From Syngnathus acus (taxonomy: Eukaryota > Chordata > Actinopteri > Syngnathiformes > Syngnathidae): a stretch of 64,000 nt of DNA. The DNA lies in contig NC_051093.1 of assembly GCF_901709675.1 (NCBI RefSeq), positions 8,609,553 to 8,673,552 of the forward strand. The letters run 5' to 3'. Positions 36,313 through 57,683 of the stretch are shown here, piece by piece (within the stretch, counting starts at the first letter, position 1; every line of letters begins with the position of its first letter). The notes below the pieces were generated by a model, which was not told where the DNA came from, made no database searches, and was given only the letters and a program-made list of their open reading frames with translations. Position numbers and translations under genes: made by a program.

Positions 36313-39300
36313 CTGTGAAACAAATAAAGAAAATAAGATGATGCATAAATGCAGATACCAGAAAAAGGTTACGCAATATATTAAAGATGAAAAGTTAAAA
36401 GGGTTGAACTTTACCAGGGCTGATGCAACCAGTAAAGCAGACTAAGTTGAAGATAATAGTAGTTTAAGGTTCTGTAAACACAATGCTGGCTTGATGTTGT
36501 TGGGTCAACAGGGTTTTAGGGGCTCCATCCCATATTTTTGACCCATCTGCTTATTCATTCTTTTTGTTGAAGCTAAAGTCTCCATCTGCTGCAGCTCAAA
36601 AATTCTCTTCCATCGCTTTATGGGCCCCTTGTATTTTTTTCGGGGGACTTTCATTAATATACAGTCTTGAATGCACAGCCTGTCACAGTCCCATCTGGGC
36701 TGTAAGTCGGGTCTGTTAATATACTTGGTGAGAATAAATGCAACCTGTAGCGTGGTAAAATTGAAGCATTATGCATTCCAGGCTTAAATCCTATAAAACA
36801 CCAGCACTCTCTGCCTGGCTCGTCTAGGAATAGACATAATCCTCATCTAAGAGCTGTCCCACAAAATCCTAATTGCAGCGACTAGTTGTCGACTTATTTC
36901 TTCGATATAACATGCAGTAGCTCGCTTTTCATTGCGTGTGCGTAATGTGTGTCAGTGTGCTAATCCCCAATGACATGCAGGCATGAAAAGAAAGATAGGC
37001 TTGAGTCTAAAAAGCAAAGCTGCATCTACCCACATGGCTCTGCTTCATAATATAAGACACATTGCAGAACATACGAGAATATAAAGTGGTTGGGAAATAC
37101 TATAATATTGAATCTGGATGAATGTGTCAGTTGTGCAACAGATCTGATATACTCAAAAATATATATTTAAAAATATATTAGTCGTTTTTTTATTTTTTTC
37201 AATTGAGTTATTTCGTTATTTTTTATCAACTATGTAATGGTACAGAGGAAGAGCCAGAACTTTACTTCCATTGAGGACTTTTTGAGCTACTGGCCAAGGC
37301 TTTTCTTGGCTTCCTACATCTGAACCACTGACATTCATCTTGGAAAAAAAAAATCAAACATCTCAACTCCCTTCTGGTCACGTCCTGTTACAGCTCTGGT
37401 AGTTAATGCGGGAAATACAAAAAGTGATTTCATGTCTTATCCCTGAGTCACGCGCGGCAGTCTGTGGCAAGTAAACATGACTCAGCGCTGGCATGGCATC
37501 AAGCTCATTCATGTGAATCACACATGCACAAGCATGAACACACACACACACACACACACACATGAACACACACCATCTGTCGTCAGTTACTGCTCTATAT
37601 GACCTCCCATATTCTTGTTAGCAAGGGTGGACTCTGGCATGTTGGTCTGACTCCCCTACCCACTGTTTTGACTCTATATGCTAATGACGATGCAAAAAAA
37701 AACCTCAAATACATGCCCTGGTGTTTTTTTTCAGCTTTATGGTTGTCTGGCATTGTTTAAATGTATAAAAAGGGTCCCCCTTTTGACAGCACAGATGGAT
37801 GACCCAATTAGTGGCGAACAATGATTTAATGCTACCATCAGATGCAAATGTAATTAAATGCAAAAGTGCAAATAATTTCAACACCTATTAAAATGTATTT
37901 CATGTTTCAATCGTGCAAACGGTTGTATGTATTTCAGGAAAAAAGATGTGCTAAGAAATAAACATGCTAAATTGTATATGACGAGCTGTATAAAACTACA
38001 TAACATGTCTTTTAATGCACAATCTATCTTCATTTGAGACATGCGGAAAATTGTTGCAAGGTTTCAGCATGGAGGAAATGAAATTAGCAACACCGCTGAG
38101 CCAAAGTCTGCTCAGCTGTGGGCTGTAATAAGAATATAATAAGAAGCCTTAGGCACTGAGGAGTGATTAAAGATAAGAAGTTGGCGTAGAAAATTGTTAC
38201 GTGTAGTACTTGGCAAATTAACTCGTTTAATAATTTGCATGGATGTGATTAAATCCCCAAAAAATTTACACTGGTGTCTTTCCATACTAAAATTTCACAA
38301 TACGATTCTCACTGAGATCCACCTTTATAAGACAAATAACATATAATATAATAGAACATCTATGGAGGAACCCACATAGGTATTTGTGTTTTTACTTATT
38401 TTAAATGTTTTTATTATTTTTATCTTCAAAAATTAGGAAGTTTTGAATTTATTTGAAATCTTTTCAGATGAGTCGTCTTAAAAATCATCATGGCTGCCAC
38501 GATGGCAACTATCTGACAACTGGACTGTTTCGGGTTGTAAACATGTTGAAGGATGTATTAAAAAATGCACAGCACACACAAGCGTGTCATGGGACCTTAA
38601 CCCCGACAAAATAGAAAGCTGTAAAGATCATCAAGGACGACAGTCAAGCAACCTGCACTCTACTTTCCCTTTCCATCTGGAAAACCATACTAAATCATAC
38701 ACCGCCCATCGCGACTACATCATGCTTCCAAAATAATAAACAGACCTTTCTCACAACACTGTTTTACTTTCATTAAATATCAAGGCTACTACAAATAGAA
38801 TACAAAACACATCCGACTCAAAAACTGGGGATGAAATGTGCAAAGAGAATAAATCTAAATAAAATCATCATGAAATTACAAAGACCTTGCATTTCAAGAG
38901 CTCTACCTCGTCTCTTTAATTAGCACACGCGAGTAATCTAATTAACTAATGACTGCCATGGTGGGAGGGATTTTAATCAGAGTCACATTAAACCCAGACT
39001 ACAGACTACAAGGTTAGTCAGATTAGCGTGGGATTACATCCATCTGCACTGCCACTGTTTAGGAACAGAAGTCAGTGGGGGGGGGGGACAACATTTGCCA
39101 AAAAACATCTCATATTTGCCTTAAATTTACTTTACTCCGTTTCTTTGTTGCCTTAAACTACACTTATTGACTCTTTGTGTAGTGTTTTGATAACACCATG
39201 TTTGCTTTCTTGTTCTTTTGAAGATGAATTATTTCCTCACCAGTCTTGCCTTCCACCTTTTGCCACCGCACTCAACCATGCAAACCTGATGTTTTATGAC

Positions 39301-40049
39301 AACTTCAGTAGACCTCATTTCAGTCAGGATGAAAGAAATTATTTTTCTTTGACTTTTTTGTGGCTCAAATATACTTTTCCGAAGAACTGTGTGGTAGAGT
39401 CAGGTATTTTTGTCTCCAGTTTCTGAATAGATGGGTAGAAAAATGGATGATGAATGGAAGGTAGTGATGGATGTTGGATGAACGGGTAGATGTATATGAC
39501 GGACGGATGTGTAGACAAAGAACATATACAAAAATACAAAGCCATAATTGTGATATGAAGGCATGGTGATGAGTTATGTTGGAATGTGCCTGATAATCCC
39601 GTCATTTCTTCACAAAGGATTTGTTTCCTGTCAAAACAACTGATAACCACCAACTGCCTCCAATGGGAAAAGTTTCATCCTTTGTGCTCTTTTTCCCAAA
39701 TACACAATTAGCAACCACTTACAAACCATTGTCATCAATTCAAATGTCTGTGACGATCCAACAAGGACATGATTATTTTCATTTACAAGTGACAACTGTA
39801 TGCCAAACAATAAAACACCCAATTAATTCAACATTAACAATATGTATTCGTGTTTTTATATGCAGTCAAATCAAATATACAAAAGAATGTGACTTAGAGT
39901 AACAAGCATACCCAACGTGGTATTGTTGATTTAATGGCACTGTACTGGAAAAGGATGTGAGGCAATGCAATTCGCACGCACGCGCACGCACGCACACACA
40001 CATGTAATTATTAATTAAAAAAAAAAAAATACGACAATAATGAACCTAC
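36313..40049. other. tanc2 first intron, no coding sequence seen
   Basis: AT-rich intron with a (CA)n microsatellite at 37539-37562, a short poly-G run at 39078-39087 and tggatg-type imperfect repeats at 39430-39510. No exon-like frame or RNA gene was recognised. Confidence 0.45.
37539..37562. repeat. (CA)12 microsatellite in tanc2 first intron
   Basis: Perfect dinucleotide tract of about 24 bp. Confidence 0.9.
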
Positions 40050-40440
40050 CGCGAGTGAGTCACTTGCGTAGTTGTCTTGAAGTGAGCGGAGGTCCAAATG
40101 GCGTCATTAATGGCAGATAATAGGTCGGTCACGGTCGGGGCGATATCAAGCCCTCGATGTGTACTCTCCTGTAAATAAACCAGCAGAAGCACGCGTAGCC
40201 GTTGTACCGGAGCAAGACTCCCACGCCCCGGTCATGGCCGGGTATTTTCATGTCCTTGTCAGTAGTGGCGATAGTAGAAACCCGAATGAATGTCTCCCTA
40301 CCGGCAAAAGCTACGGCTTGACGTCTGGGAAGCCTCTCTGGCACTCGTCGAGGAGATGATGATGAATTATTCATGAGAGGGGTGTGGCCAATACGGTCGG
40401 TGCGCGTGCGTGAGCGTACGTGAGCGCGCGTGAGCATATC
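40050..40440 (-). other. tanc2: Probable tanc2 non-coding first exon and promoter region
   Basis: A CpG-bearing stretch on the minus strand ends in a good donor (CTCGCG|gtaggt, edge at 40050). The start-codon exon has a clean acceptor (gtttcacag|GAAGTAC, edge 36312) with 20 nt of 5'UTR, so an upstream non-coding exon is needed; this is the best candidate. An alternating purine-pyrimidine tract of CGCACG and CACA units lies just inside the following intron at 39972-40002. The upstream edge is not defined. Confidence 0.45.
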
Positions 40441-42735
40441 GGCTCAATCCAACAACAAATTCGGTGGCCTTAAGTGTGACAGCAGCTGTCAGGGGTCCCC
40501 CTTGTGGTCAAAGTAGAGTAGAACATGGTGATAGATTCATTTCAGTACAGGGGATCCTCGGTTTACGATGCTGGAGACGTAAAGTGAACGCACCGTAGTA
40601 TATCGCCCAAACTCCGCCAACGCAGTAGTAAAGTCATAATCAAAGTTCATATTGATCTGATAACACTTGTAACTAGGCCATATATATAAAACAAAAGTAA
40701 ACCACTACAGCAGGAGTAACCAACGCAATTGAATCCAAACTAAATGTGCACATTGCAGCAGAAAAGTAAACTGGGTCAAATGGTCAGACACTAAAGCAAC
40801 CATCAAATATTTGTTCAGGCTGACAACTCAGTCATGTTAACTGAGATATGAAGAGGCATAGTTTGAAATGAGTAAAAGTCGTGGTACCAGTTTTCATTCA
40901 TTTCAAAGCAAACAAGGTCTACGATTAGTTAGCTCAAGTAGATCCGTATTTATTTGACCCAAGTCTTTTCCCACACCTGTCACATTCCTTTCGTGTTCCT
41001 CTTGCTTTTGTCCTGCTGTGCACCATTTCTGCTTGGGAGTTTCCCTGCAGATTCTCATTGTATGCTGAGCTTGAATTCCACCGTCTTGGGCTGTCTTTTT
41101 TTTTTTCTGGGCTGCTGCTTTGAGCTACTTACTGTATGTACATCATCAAACATGTTACCAAAATATGAGGAAGCAAATTCAGAATATAGTTTGGGCATGT
41201 ACACAAACGCATTTAAGGATTTGAGGAGAAAATCATTGTCTTTTATTGACTCCATGTGTTTATCCTCAGGTCATTTGAGTTTAACTACAGCACATATTAA
41301 AGGGAACCTATTATGTTGGTTAGGCTTGTACTATTATTCATGGCCATATTGAATGTGATTAAGTTGCAAGTGAGGTCAAAGTAAAACCCCCAGACATCAC
41401 GGGGCTCTTAAAAAATTCCAATTTCATGTCAGGTGAATTTAATCATCCAACTCTTTCTATGGTCATTTACTCTGAGCCGAGCTAGCTCGCCCATTAAGAC
41501 AGCGCTTGTGCTCCTTGGCAGACTTCCATCAAGAGAGGCGAGAGCACTTTTGGGGGTGGCGCTTGTCTGGAGGGGGTTGAAATAGACACAAGCTAATAAG
41601 AGAGGAAAGCCAGTATGATTAGAAAGGCCATTTCCGAAAAGTGAATCATGCATTACTATCCCAAGCTGTAAACACAAATAATAGGTCCCCTTTAATAAGG
41701 AAAACACAGGAACTGTAAAAAGATTTGTACCCGGCGGTAGCGATGCATAAGAAGTGAGCCAGTGGCAGTGTGAACTGATACAGAGTGGTACACGGTGGTA
41801 CAAGTACAGACATATTCAGATATGCTCGACATGCACTCGTGATATCACAGTCGATTAAAGTGCCCACTTACAGGTTGACCATTTTTAAATACTTGCTGCA
41901 ACCCCTAGATGTCTCTTCTCACAGCTGCGACCGACTTATATTTGCTTTCAGCTGCAATATTCATTTTAGTGAGGCTGCAAAATTGATTCACGCATGATTT
42001 TTTTTTTTTTTTTTCCCTGATGTGTGTTAAGAGTTGAGGGAGATGGGGGGGAAAGTGAAATACTGATGGAGATGAAGGAAGAACTCTTGACAGTGTCAAC
42101 CGCTATGGGGAGATAAAATATATCATGTATGTACACGAGTAAATTTAGGAAAATATGTTTTGTCAGTCTGTCACAGCATCTTTTACATACAAATACACCC
42201 ATTTTGCATAACACGCATGGCTTTTCACGAGAGAAAAATGCATAAGAGGGTTATCATCTATATATAGACTAACCCCATAATCCTTCATCAAATCTGTTCA
42301 TATCTGGCAATGTCCTATTACTGACGTTTCAGACAGGTGCAGCTAAATAGCGCTACTCTTTATGTCCAAAACAACAAACAAAACAAAACTTAATCTAGAC
42401 GAGCTTTACAAAACGATTTTGCTTCAAAGTGAAATGATATTTTACATTAAATGCATCAAACCATCATGTCTTCACGTGACAATACAGTAGTTCTAACGGC
42501 ATAATTTAGGCAGGCAAAAAAAGTGTCACGTATCCCGTCCGCAGCCTATAATTCAGCGCAGTTGAATTGTCGCTGTGCGTCACCACCGAAGTTTTTGGAG
42601 TTCACACATTCAGACTCCATTGATGAAATGTACAGTTTATCCACATCACTCTTGCTGCGTGGCTGGTGCTCTAGCAGTGCCACATACTGCCAAAAGGTGG
42701 TGCTGTGCAATGTAGAGGTAATTAGGAGTGAAAGT
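40441..42735. other. rara 3' flank / rara-tanc2 spacer
   Basis: About 2.3 kb between the rara stop and the tanc2 first exon. Besides the TTAA MITE it carries a poly-T run at 41999-42014. The rara poly(A) site is not certain: on the minus strand AATAAA occurs near 41241, which would give a 1.5 kb 3'UTR containing the MITE. A possible degenerate repeat starts near 40550. Confidence 0.4.
41297..41695. mobile_element. TTAA-flanked MITE (piggyBac- or Kolobok-like)
   Basis: Element 41301-41691 (391 bp) begins AGGGAACCTATTATG and ends with the imperfect reverse complement, AATAATAGGTCCCCT; 13 of 15 positions pair. TTAA occurs directly outside both ends (41297-41300 and 41692-41695), as expected for a TTAA target duplication. 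No transposase frame. It sits between the rara stop codon and the tanc2 promoter region, perhaps in the rara 3'UTR. Confidence 0.75.
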
Positions 42736-50697
<7,962 letters not shown>

Positions 50698-50800
50698 CCC
50701 CGTGAATATATTGGAGCAGAAAAACAAAACGAAAGAGTACGTACGGGGGGCTTAAAGAGAGGCGAGGGAAGGAGACAAGAGTTCACATCTTCATAGGGGA
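50698..50800 (-). other. rara: rara 5'UTR part of the start-codon exon
   Basis: A long pyrimidine tract ending in CAG (cttccccctctttttcgcccatcag, shown in parts; edge at 50800) precedes this segment on the minus strand and is the best acceptor. It would join the CpG-rich first exon whose donor (CAG|gtactc) is at 51051. Confidence 0.5.
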
Positions 50801-51050
50801 CTGATGGGCGAAAAAGAGGGGGAAGGGACAGGGTGAGATGACCGGCCCTTTTGACATTTCAACCCCAAAATATCACGGCACCTTTTGTTTCCTTTTTTTA
50901 CATTCACTGCTCTACAAGTGCCAGGAAATTAAAGGACGTGTTAGTGGGTATTCTAATCCATAAAAGCAGGGGGAAAACCACGACCGGTGTCCGGGATAGC
51001 GTTACATTAAAATGTCGACACACGTGGTATGTATTGACTTTTTAGAGTAC

Positions 51051-51490
51051 CTGGTTCCGATTCAAAAAAGAACAAGAACGAAAAACACATACGTCGATTG
51101 TTCTCATTTGGATCGCTAGCTTGCTTGTCATTCAGCTTCCAATTCTGCCGAGCCAGCGGCTTGTGCTTCAATCCATGGCCGCCCGCGGGAGCTCAAAGTG
51201 ACTCACGGACCGCTCCAAAGTAAAGAGGTCCACTCCAGTCGGTGGCATGCGCCGCTCGTCTCGCTCCAGTTCAACGAGTCCACGCAGCGGCCAAGACATC
51301 AAATCCCCCCGCGCTGTGGGCCGGAGCACTTTAAAACTGCCGCTACGCATCGAATGGGGATACTCGACCCCGCGGCGCAATGGCGGGCAGCCTGGTGAGC
51401 TAAACACAAGTCGGCGCGGCGCGGCGCGGCTCGGCTCTTCTTGTTGATGGTTCTTGTGTTGTGTTTCGGCAGTGTCCTGTGGTAACCTCC
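51051..51490 (-). promoter_or_regulatory. rara: CpG-rich region: probable rara non-coding first exon and promoter
   Basis: The densest CpG stretch in the window (cggcgcggcgcggcgcggct at 51413-51432 and surrounds). On the minus strand it ends at a usable donor (51051) and is flanked upstream by a GA/CT repeat at 51505-51560. It contains an upstream ORF of 60 codons from ATG 51348-51350 to a stop at 51168. I did not find a direct-repeat-5 retinoic acid response element by eye. Confidence 0.5.
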
Positions 51491-51504
51491 GGCCTGTACC
51501 CGTT

Positions 51505-51506
51505 GC

Positions 51507-51560
<54 letters not shown>
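51505..51560. repeat. (CT)n microsatellite at rara first exon
   Basis: About 56 bp of CT dinucleotides with a single CG interruption; (GA)n on the rara strand, directly upstream of the CpG-rich first exon. Confidence 0.95.
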
Positions 51561-51563
<3 letters not shown>

Positions 51564-52268
51564 ACAAATGTCGATAACATCGATATCAGGTTAGTATATT
51601 ATTGTTCGACCCGATAGTAGCATTGGATCGATACCAACATTTCATATTTCAAATCGTTGTGTTTTTTCCCCTGCTTTAATGGATTAGAATACCCACAACT
51701 CGTTTATTTTTAACCAAATGTTCGAATGAAATTGGAAAAGGTATTGTCATTATTATGCAAGATGAAATTTTGAAAATATTTCATTCTGGTGAATGTACAA
51801 TGAATTTCACTTTTTGAATAGGATTTTGAAAACAAATTTGTTTTCCTTCAATATTTCAATATTATAAAGAGAAACAAAATAAGACAAAAATGTATAAATT
51901 CAGAACTGTATACCGTATCCATTGATCTGATGATCAGGCATACAACTGTAAAACTGTAAATGCTACAGGCAAACATGGACATCCTTTATGTCTTATGTCT
52001 AGCACACAAAAAACACGCACATGAAGGCTCAAATCTTTTTCACATGAAAAAAAAAATCAATAGTCTTGCCTCAAGGCCTCCCTTTATTGATTAGCTGCTG
52101 GTTAAAATATGAACATTGAAAGGGGAAACACATCACATTCATCTCTGCCTGTTAATCGATGCGGACATTAAATCTATGAAAACCGCTGGGGAAAGTGTGT
52201 GGTGAAAATGAGCAAAGGGGATGGAAACACTTAGCATAAAGATGAAGGAGTGGATGGGGGCAATTGTT

Positions 52269-52380
<112 letters not shown>

Positions 52381-54791
52381 CGACTGTAATTGTACTGTAA
52401 TTTCAAAATGACACATTTTCCATAATAGAATGGTAAAAAAAAATCTATGTCCACACTAACAATGTTTTGGGGACAAAAAAAACCTCTTTCCGCATATTAA
52501 TTCCACACAGGCTATCTCAGGAAGAACCTGGAAACTCCACACATGAAGGCCAGAGCCAAGAATTTTAATCTACAACCTCATAATTCACCTCAAACATTAT
52601 TTAAAGCGATAAGCAAGTACCTGCCTTTGCCAAATTTTTCATTGATGCATTTATTTGTGGGTGTCACATAAAGTGTCATGGAGTACACAGGCCATGGTCA
52701 CAAAATATTTGTATATTATATTCTTTTGACCTTTTCTGATTTTTTTTTTCCAAATGTAATTTGCTCCTGTGCCATGTACAATGTAAAAAAGTTTGACTTG
52801 TATAAGTCTTGGGGCACAACCAAACTATTAAATTAGGCTTGGAGATCTATATTTTCTTGTTCTTTTGACCTAATACACTTACAAAGGACACAGAAACAGG
52901 AGAGTTCAGCTGGAATAAGGCAGGAACACAATATAATAACATTAAACTAAGGCTTGAGGGAATGTGAGAGAAGATGAGAACAAAAATGGGTTCCTGCTGA
53001 TGGAGACGTTGATACTAACTGTCTCTCCTCCATTATTTATCAGACATCTGTGCCGTAAGTAGGTTAAACTTTTCAAAGACAGCGTCGAGAAGAGGCAGCA
53101 GGGACAAGGACGAGAAAAATGGCAATATTCCAGTTAATGCGTAGAGATGTAAAAATAGCAATGGTCAACTGACAAAAGGCAAACATTGTGACAGTGTGTG
53201 CCTAAGGTGAAAAGGAAAATGTACAGCGTTCATGCACGTTGACACTAATGTATACAATCCATGGTTGACTTCACACATCATCCACAACATAGACAATCTC
53301 ACGCAATGTTGGAAAAGGGCAACTTATATTTACAGTGACACCGTATGCGATGCACTGTAAATCATTTGAAATCATTTCTAGGGAGGTTATTACCGTAGAT
53401 TCAAAGCTTCACAAACAAGCTGACGGTCAGCAAACATGTATGTTAAGAAATCCGCAGCAACTTTGCGTGTCATGGTCACAGGGATGGTGTGAATTGTGTA
53501 TATGCGTCTATTTAAAGATATATACATAGCACACCATGTTCCTCTGGGCTTGTGTACAGTACATTGAATGTGTGACTTGCTGGTGCTTATTCCCATGTTA
53601 ATATGTTTTATAGATCAGAGTGGCAAATCCCAGATGCAAAAAGTGAAACTCAAGGCCTAAGCTTTCACAAATTCAACCATTTTTTATTTTTAATAGTAAT
53701 TAGTATTACGTAACAGTTCATTTCAAGTATTTGCGATACATTTGCAACATAGCGTTTCTTAATCTACTTTTCAGATTTAATTGTGTCATGTTTTTCACAA
53801 CTACACATGCACAGTGGTTATTGTGCAGAATGGGAACCAGCATTGGTTACTTCTGGTTTCGGCCCATTTCTCATTCTTCAGTAATCATTACAGAGTATGC
53901 TACATTTTATCAATAAACAATGACCTACATTTCAGAAAGTTACAGCTTTAGTTTATCCTGGAAGCTGAATTGGACAAATGAAAACAAAAAAACACCCAAA
54001 TCTGACCAGCCAAGCATATCAAAAAGGCAACGACTAACTGGGGCTATGCTATACAAAAATGAGGGCAGGAAATTTGGGTCTGTGGGCCAAAAGACAAAAC
54101 CAGCCAGCAGTCTATAAACCCATTACTGCACTGGCGCTATGATGTGCACTGGCAATAACGTGGCTAAAAACATGACACAGTTATTGTTGTGTGTGTGTCT
54201 GTGTGATTTTTGTGATGAAACACTTGGCCTGTTGCGTAAGGTCAAACAACCCTGCACTGTCCAACCTGAAACAAGCCAGGTCTCATCAAATGTCTGTTTT
54301 TAACATTGATTCTGCTTAAAAAAGTAACACCGTGTTGATTTTTTTTTCTCTCCATTTTTCACGTCATTAGAATAATGGTAAGTTAGAATAAAAAAAATAA
54401 AAAAAACTGTAGACACGGAGAAAAGTTCAAGTGCCTCATGGCTGTACACAACAAACAATGCGCTTTATGTTTCTGTCGCTGTGGCCTCACCAAACTGGGA
54501 AATGTCGGGGAATCCCGATGTGTGACAGCTCTCCTATTGTTTTAAGATATGCAGCTTGGCCTTCCTATCTTTATCCGAGGCCCCTCCCCTTTTCCTCCCC
54601 TACCTGGTGCAAAGTCTCCATTCGTGTGATAAAACTCATTTAGCATTCAGATAATTCATCATGAAGTCGATTAATTCTTTTGCCCAAGTGAAGAAATCCA
54701 AACTGAACATTCCCATGAGTCTCTGCAGCTTGTATATTTCCTCTTCTTCCTTTTTCTGACACCTACCTCAGGAAATCTTGTGTCACCAGCC

Positions 54792-54833
54792 TGTGCGTGT
54801 GTGTGTGTGTGTGTATTCATGTGTGTGTGTGTC
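54792..54833. repeat. Compound (TG)n microsatellite
   Basis: Two TG tracts separated by a short attca interruption, in the gene-free region. Confidence 0.9.
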
Positions 54834-57310
54834 ACTACCACACGTGTGAGGTTGTGCAAGTGTTCCCCTTTGCGTATGAGTGGCAGTCATTAAGAATGAC
54901 CGTCCTTCTCCAAAATATCATGCAGGCTTCCTCTTTTCACTTTGTTCCTCAAACGTAACCATAATAGTGTAGGAATTTTTATTCCTCATTCAAAATACTT
55001 TTTTCACCGCAATCAATTTGCCAAGTGAGAGGTTACCCGAGGTGAGAAAAACATACACCAGGGACTGCGGTGGATTCGACTCTCTTTATGTTCAAGTCTG
55101 TGTCATCCGTGCAAGATGGAGGCAGAGAAAGGAGAAAAAAAAAGCCGTTGAATTATTAACAATACAGGCACATGCCTCGCTTGCTTCCTTTTTTTTTCTT
55201 CTCTTGGCCTACATAGCGAGCAGCCGATGCAAGCTCCCGAATAATCCTATTGACATCCAGTGTGTCTGCTTTTTTCTGGGAGTTTATGTCTCTCGCTTGA
55301 TGATAAGAACGTGGAATATAAATGAAAGTATCAACAGACGTACACAAATCACTGTGCTGATTATTCAGTTTGTCTGCAGAACAACTTTGGATATTTTATA
55401 TGTCCTACGTCCAACGAGTGGAAGGAAACGACAGCATGAACGATTAGAATGATGGAACACCTCCATTCCAATCTTTACTGCTTGCTCGCGTTCAGTCTAT
55501 CTGTATTTCTCGCCCCCCCCACCCCTCTTTCCTCATTTCCCGGCTGTCGCTGCATCTCTCCATACCTCACCTTAACGAGTCTTTGTGAGGGACAGTAGCC
55601 TTTTAGTAGAAAGAGGAGTTAATAGCTTTGATGATGGCTGCAGATAATGTCTTTGGGCTAATGGCTTTAGCCGTGGCTGATGATAACCATGAAATAGCAG
55701 CATACATGACGGATGGCTTACTGCTTTCACGTGTGTGTTGTGGATCAAGAAAAGATCTTGGAACGTCCATCCAACCATCTGCCCATCTGTCCATCCGTCG
55801 GCCTGTCCATCCATCCAGACAAGAATCCGATACAAAGAAACCGATACAAAGAATCCTTCACACTCGTATTCGTAGTCACTGAGTGGAAAGTGAACCTACA
55901 TGGAAGTCCAGCAAATGAAAACATAATGTATAAAATACTTTTTAAAAAGGACACAATAGGACAGGAAAAGTCTAGGGTGTTTACACAGGCGCCATCCTGC
56001 CCTTAGTACTAACTAAAAAGCAAGGAAATTGCCAGGTTGACTTTGTTCCCCATTCCATTGCGGCACAGGAAAAAGGCAAATTGGTGAGTGGCTGAATTGT
56101 CGAAAGCTGATGTTGCTATATTCTAAAAAAGGAGATTGATTTTTTTCTTATTTGTCTTGTGTGGCCTTTTGTCAGAGGTGCCAATAAGCTAATGTTAATG
56201 AAACTACAACAAAACATCTAAACTAGCTTCATCATTCATCTGTTACTATTAGAAATATCTGCTTTCCACATTTCATTTTAATAGAAATAAATAGAAAACT
56301 TAATAGAAAATAGCTTGATGAATTTCCAAGAGAATAAAAACGAGAATTCAAATTGTGTGACCTGATGGAGATTATAATACAGACCCCCTATAATCAATCA
56401 AAATTGTGACACTATCATTTTTGTTGGCAAAACATTGCAGTATTATTATGATACTTCCAGGCTCGACCGACGCACTCTGCGGTGACAAGTATGATAAGCC
56501 CAAAGAAATGGCTCCATTTCTGGAAGCAAGATTTATCTTCAAAGCTCCACAGCATATGAACATCTATTTATTCTACTCAGTCACAGCCCATTGCAAACCC
56601 AAGTCAAGGATCATTGCCTTCAAATCTTAAGCACCTCGATAACTTCAGCTACTCTCTCTCATCTCTTGTAATTGAAATAACGAGCATCTTTTTGGGGGGA
56701 TTTTTAAAAAATGATTGTCAACATATCGCGTAGCTTCAAGGTTACATCGAAAGCCGGCGAGACGAACACGATTAGCCAAATTGCTTTTGCACCTCTGTAG
56801 GAAGGTCACGCAATGGCAGGAGGAAGAGGAGCTGGAGCGATGAAGAGTTAAGTGTCCCGTCGAGGCAGAGCAACCATAGAGACAACCATTACGGTGACAT
56901 ACAGTCATTAGCCAGCTCAGCTCTTTGCAGCTTTTAGTATTCACTTGGCATTAATACCATACTTGTCATTCAGCAAGGATGACATCCTTACGAGCTATGC
57001 GTCACATATATAGTCCGCCATGTAGCAGCCATGACATCATTAGCCCACTCACTCCTGCATTAAACGGCACTCAATCTTTGCTAAGAAGGCACCCCGATTC
57101 CTCCATCCCGAACACTACATCACACCTCAACGTCGCTGATCATAATTCAACTGCGCTCTAAATCATTTCTGGCTCTGTCTTATCTCCACCCCCGCTTTGC
57201 TGCGTCTTATTTGGGCCTGTCGTACTCTGCGTTTGAAAATAACAAGGAAGCGAGGGGGAAGATTTGAAACATTTTGCTTGAGGGTTGTAAACACTCAGAT
57301 ATGGGAATTT

Positions 57311-57683
57311 GGTTGTCATGCACAATGAGCAGAGCTTTTATTTTAGCAGTCAATTTATTTTATTTGCTCATATTTAGTGATTCAAACACACAATGTGGGT
57401 TTGCAAATGTCTTATTTAAAAAAAAAACACACAAATCTGCTTTCATAAAGAACTATAGAAATCACGATCAGAAGAAATTAAAATATTTTGGTTGTCATGC
57501 ACAATGAGCAGTGCTTTGATTGACATTATGTGTGTTACATTTTTTTCTCTCCAATGACTAATATTTAGTGATTAAAACACACAATGTGTGTTTGCAAATG
57601 TCTTATTTAAAAAAAAAAACACACACAAATCTGCTTTCATAAAGAACTATAGAAATCACAATCAGAAGAAATTAAAATATTTT
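57311..57683. repeat. Tandem duplication, period about 179 bp, two copies
   Basis: Copy 1 at 57311-57489 and copy 2 at 57490-57683 both begin ggttgtcatgcacaatgagc and share long near-identical stretches (acacacaatgtgggtttgca versus the same with tgtg; ctgctttcataaagaactat; atcagaagaaattaaaatat). Copy 2 carries extra bases in its first half. Non-coding. Confidence 0.9.

Noticed and set aside
50700-51600. Search for a DR5 retinoic acid response element in the rara leader and promoter
   Set aside because: Only single half-sites (such as agttca near 50780) were found; no two half-sites with 5-bp spacing by eye.
55018-55452. Plus-strand open frame of 144 codons
   Set aside because: No recognisable motif or splice context; the composition matches the surrounding intergenic DNA and the length is within chance for six frames.
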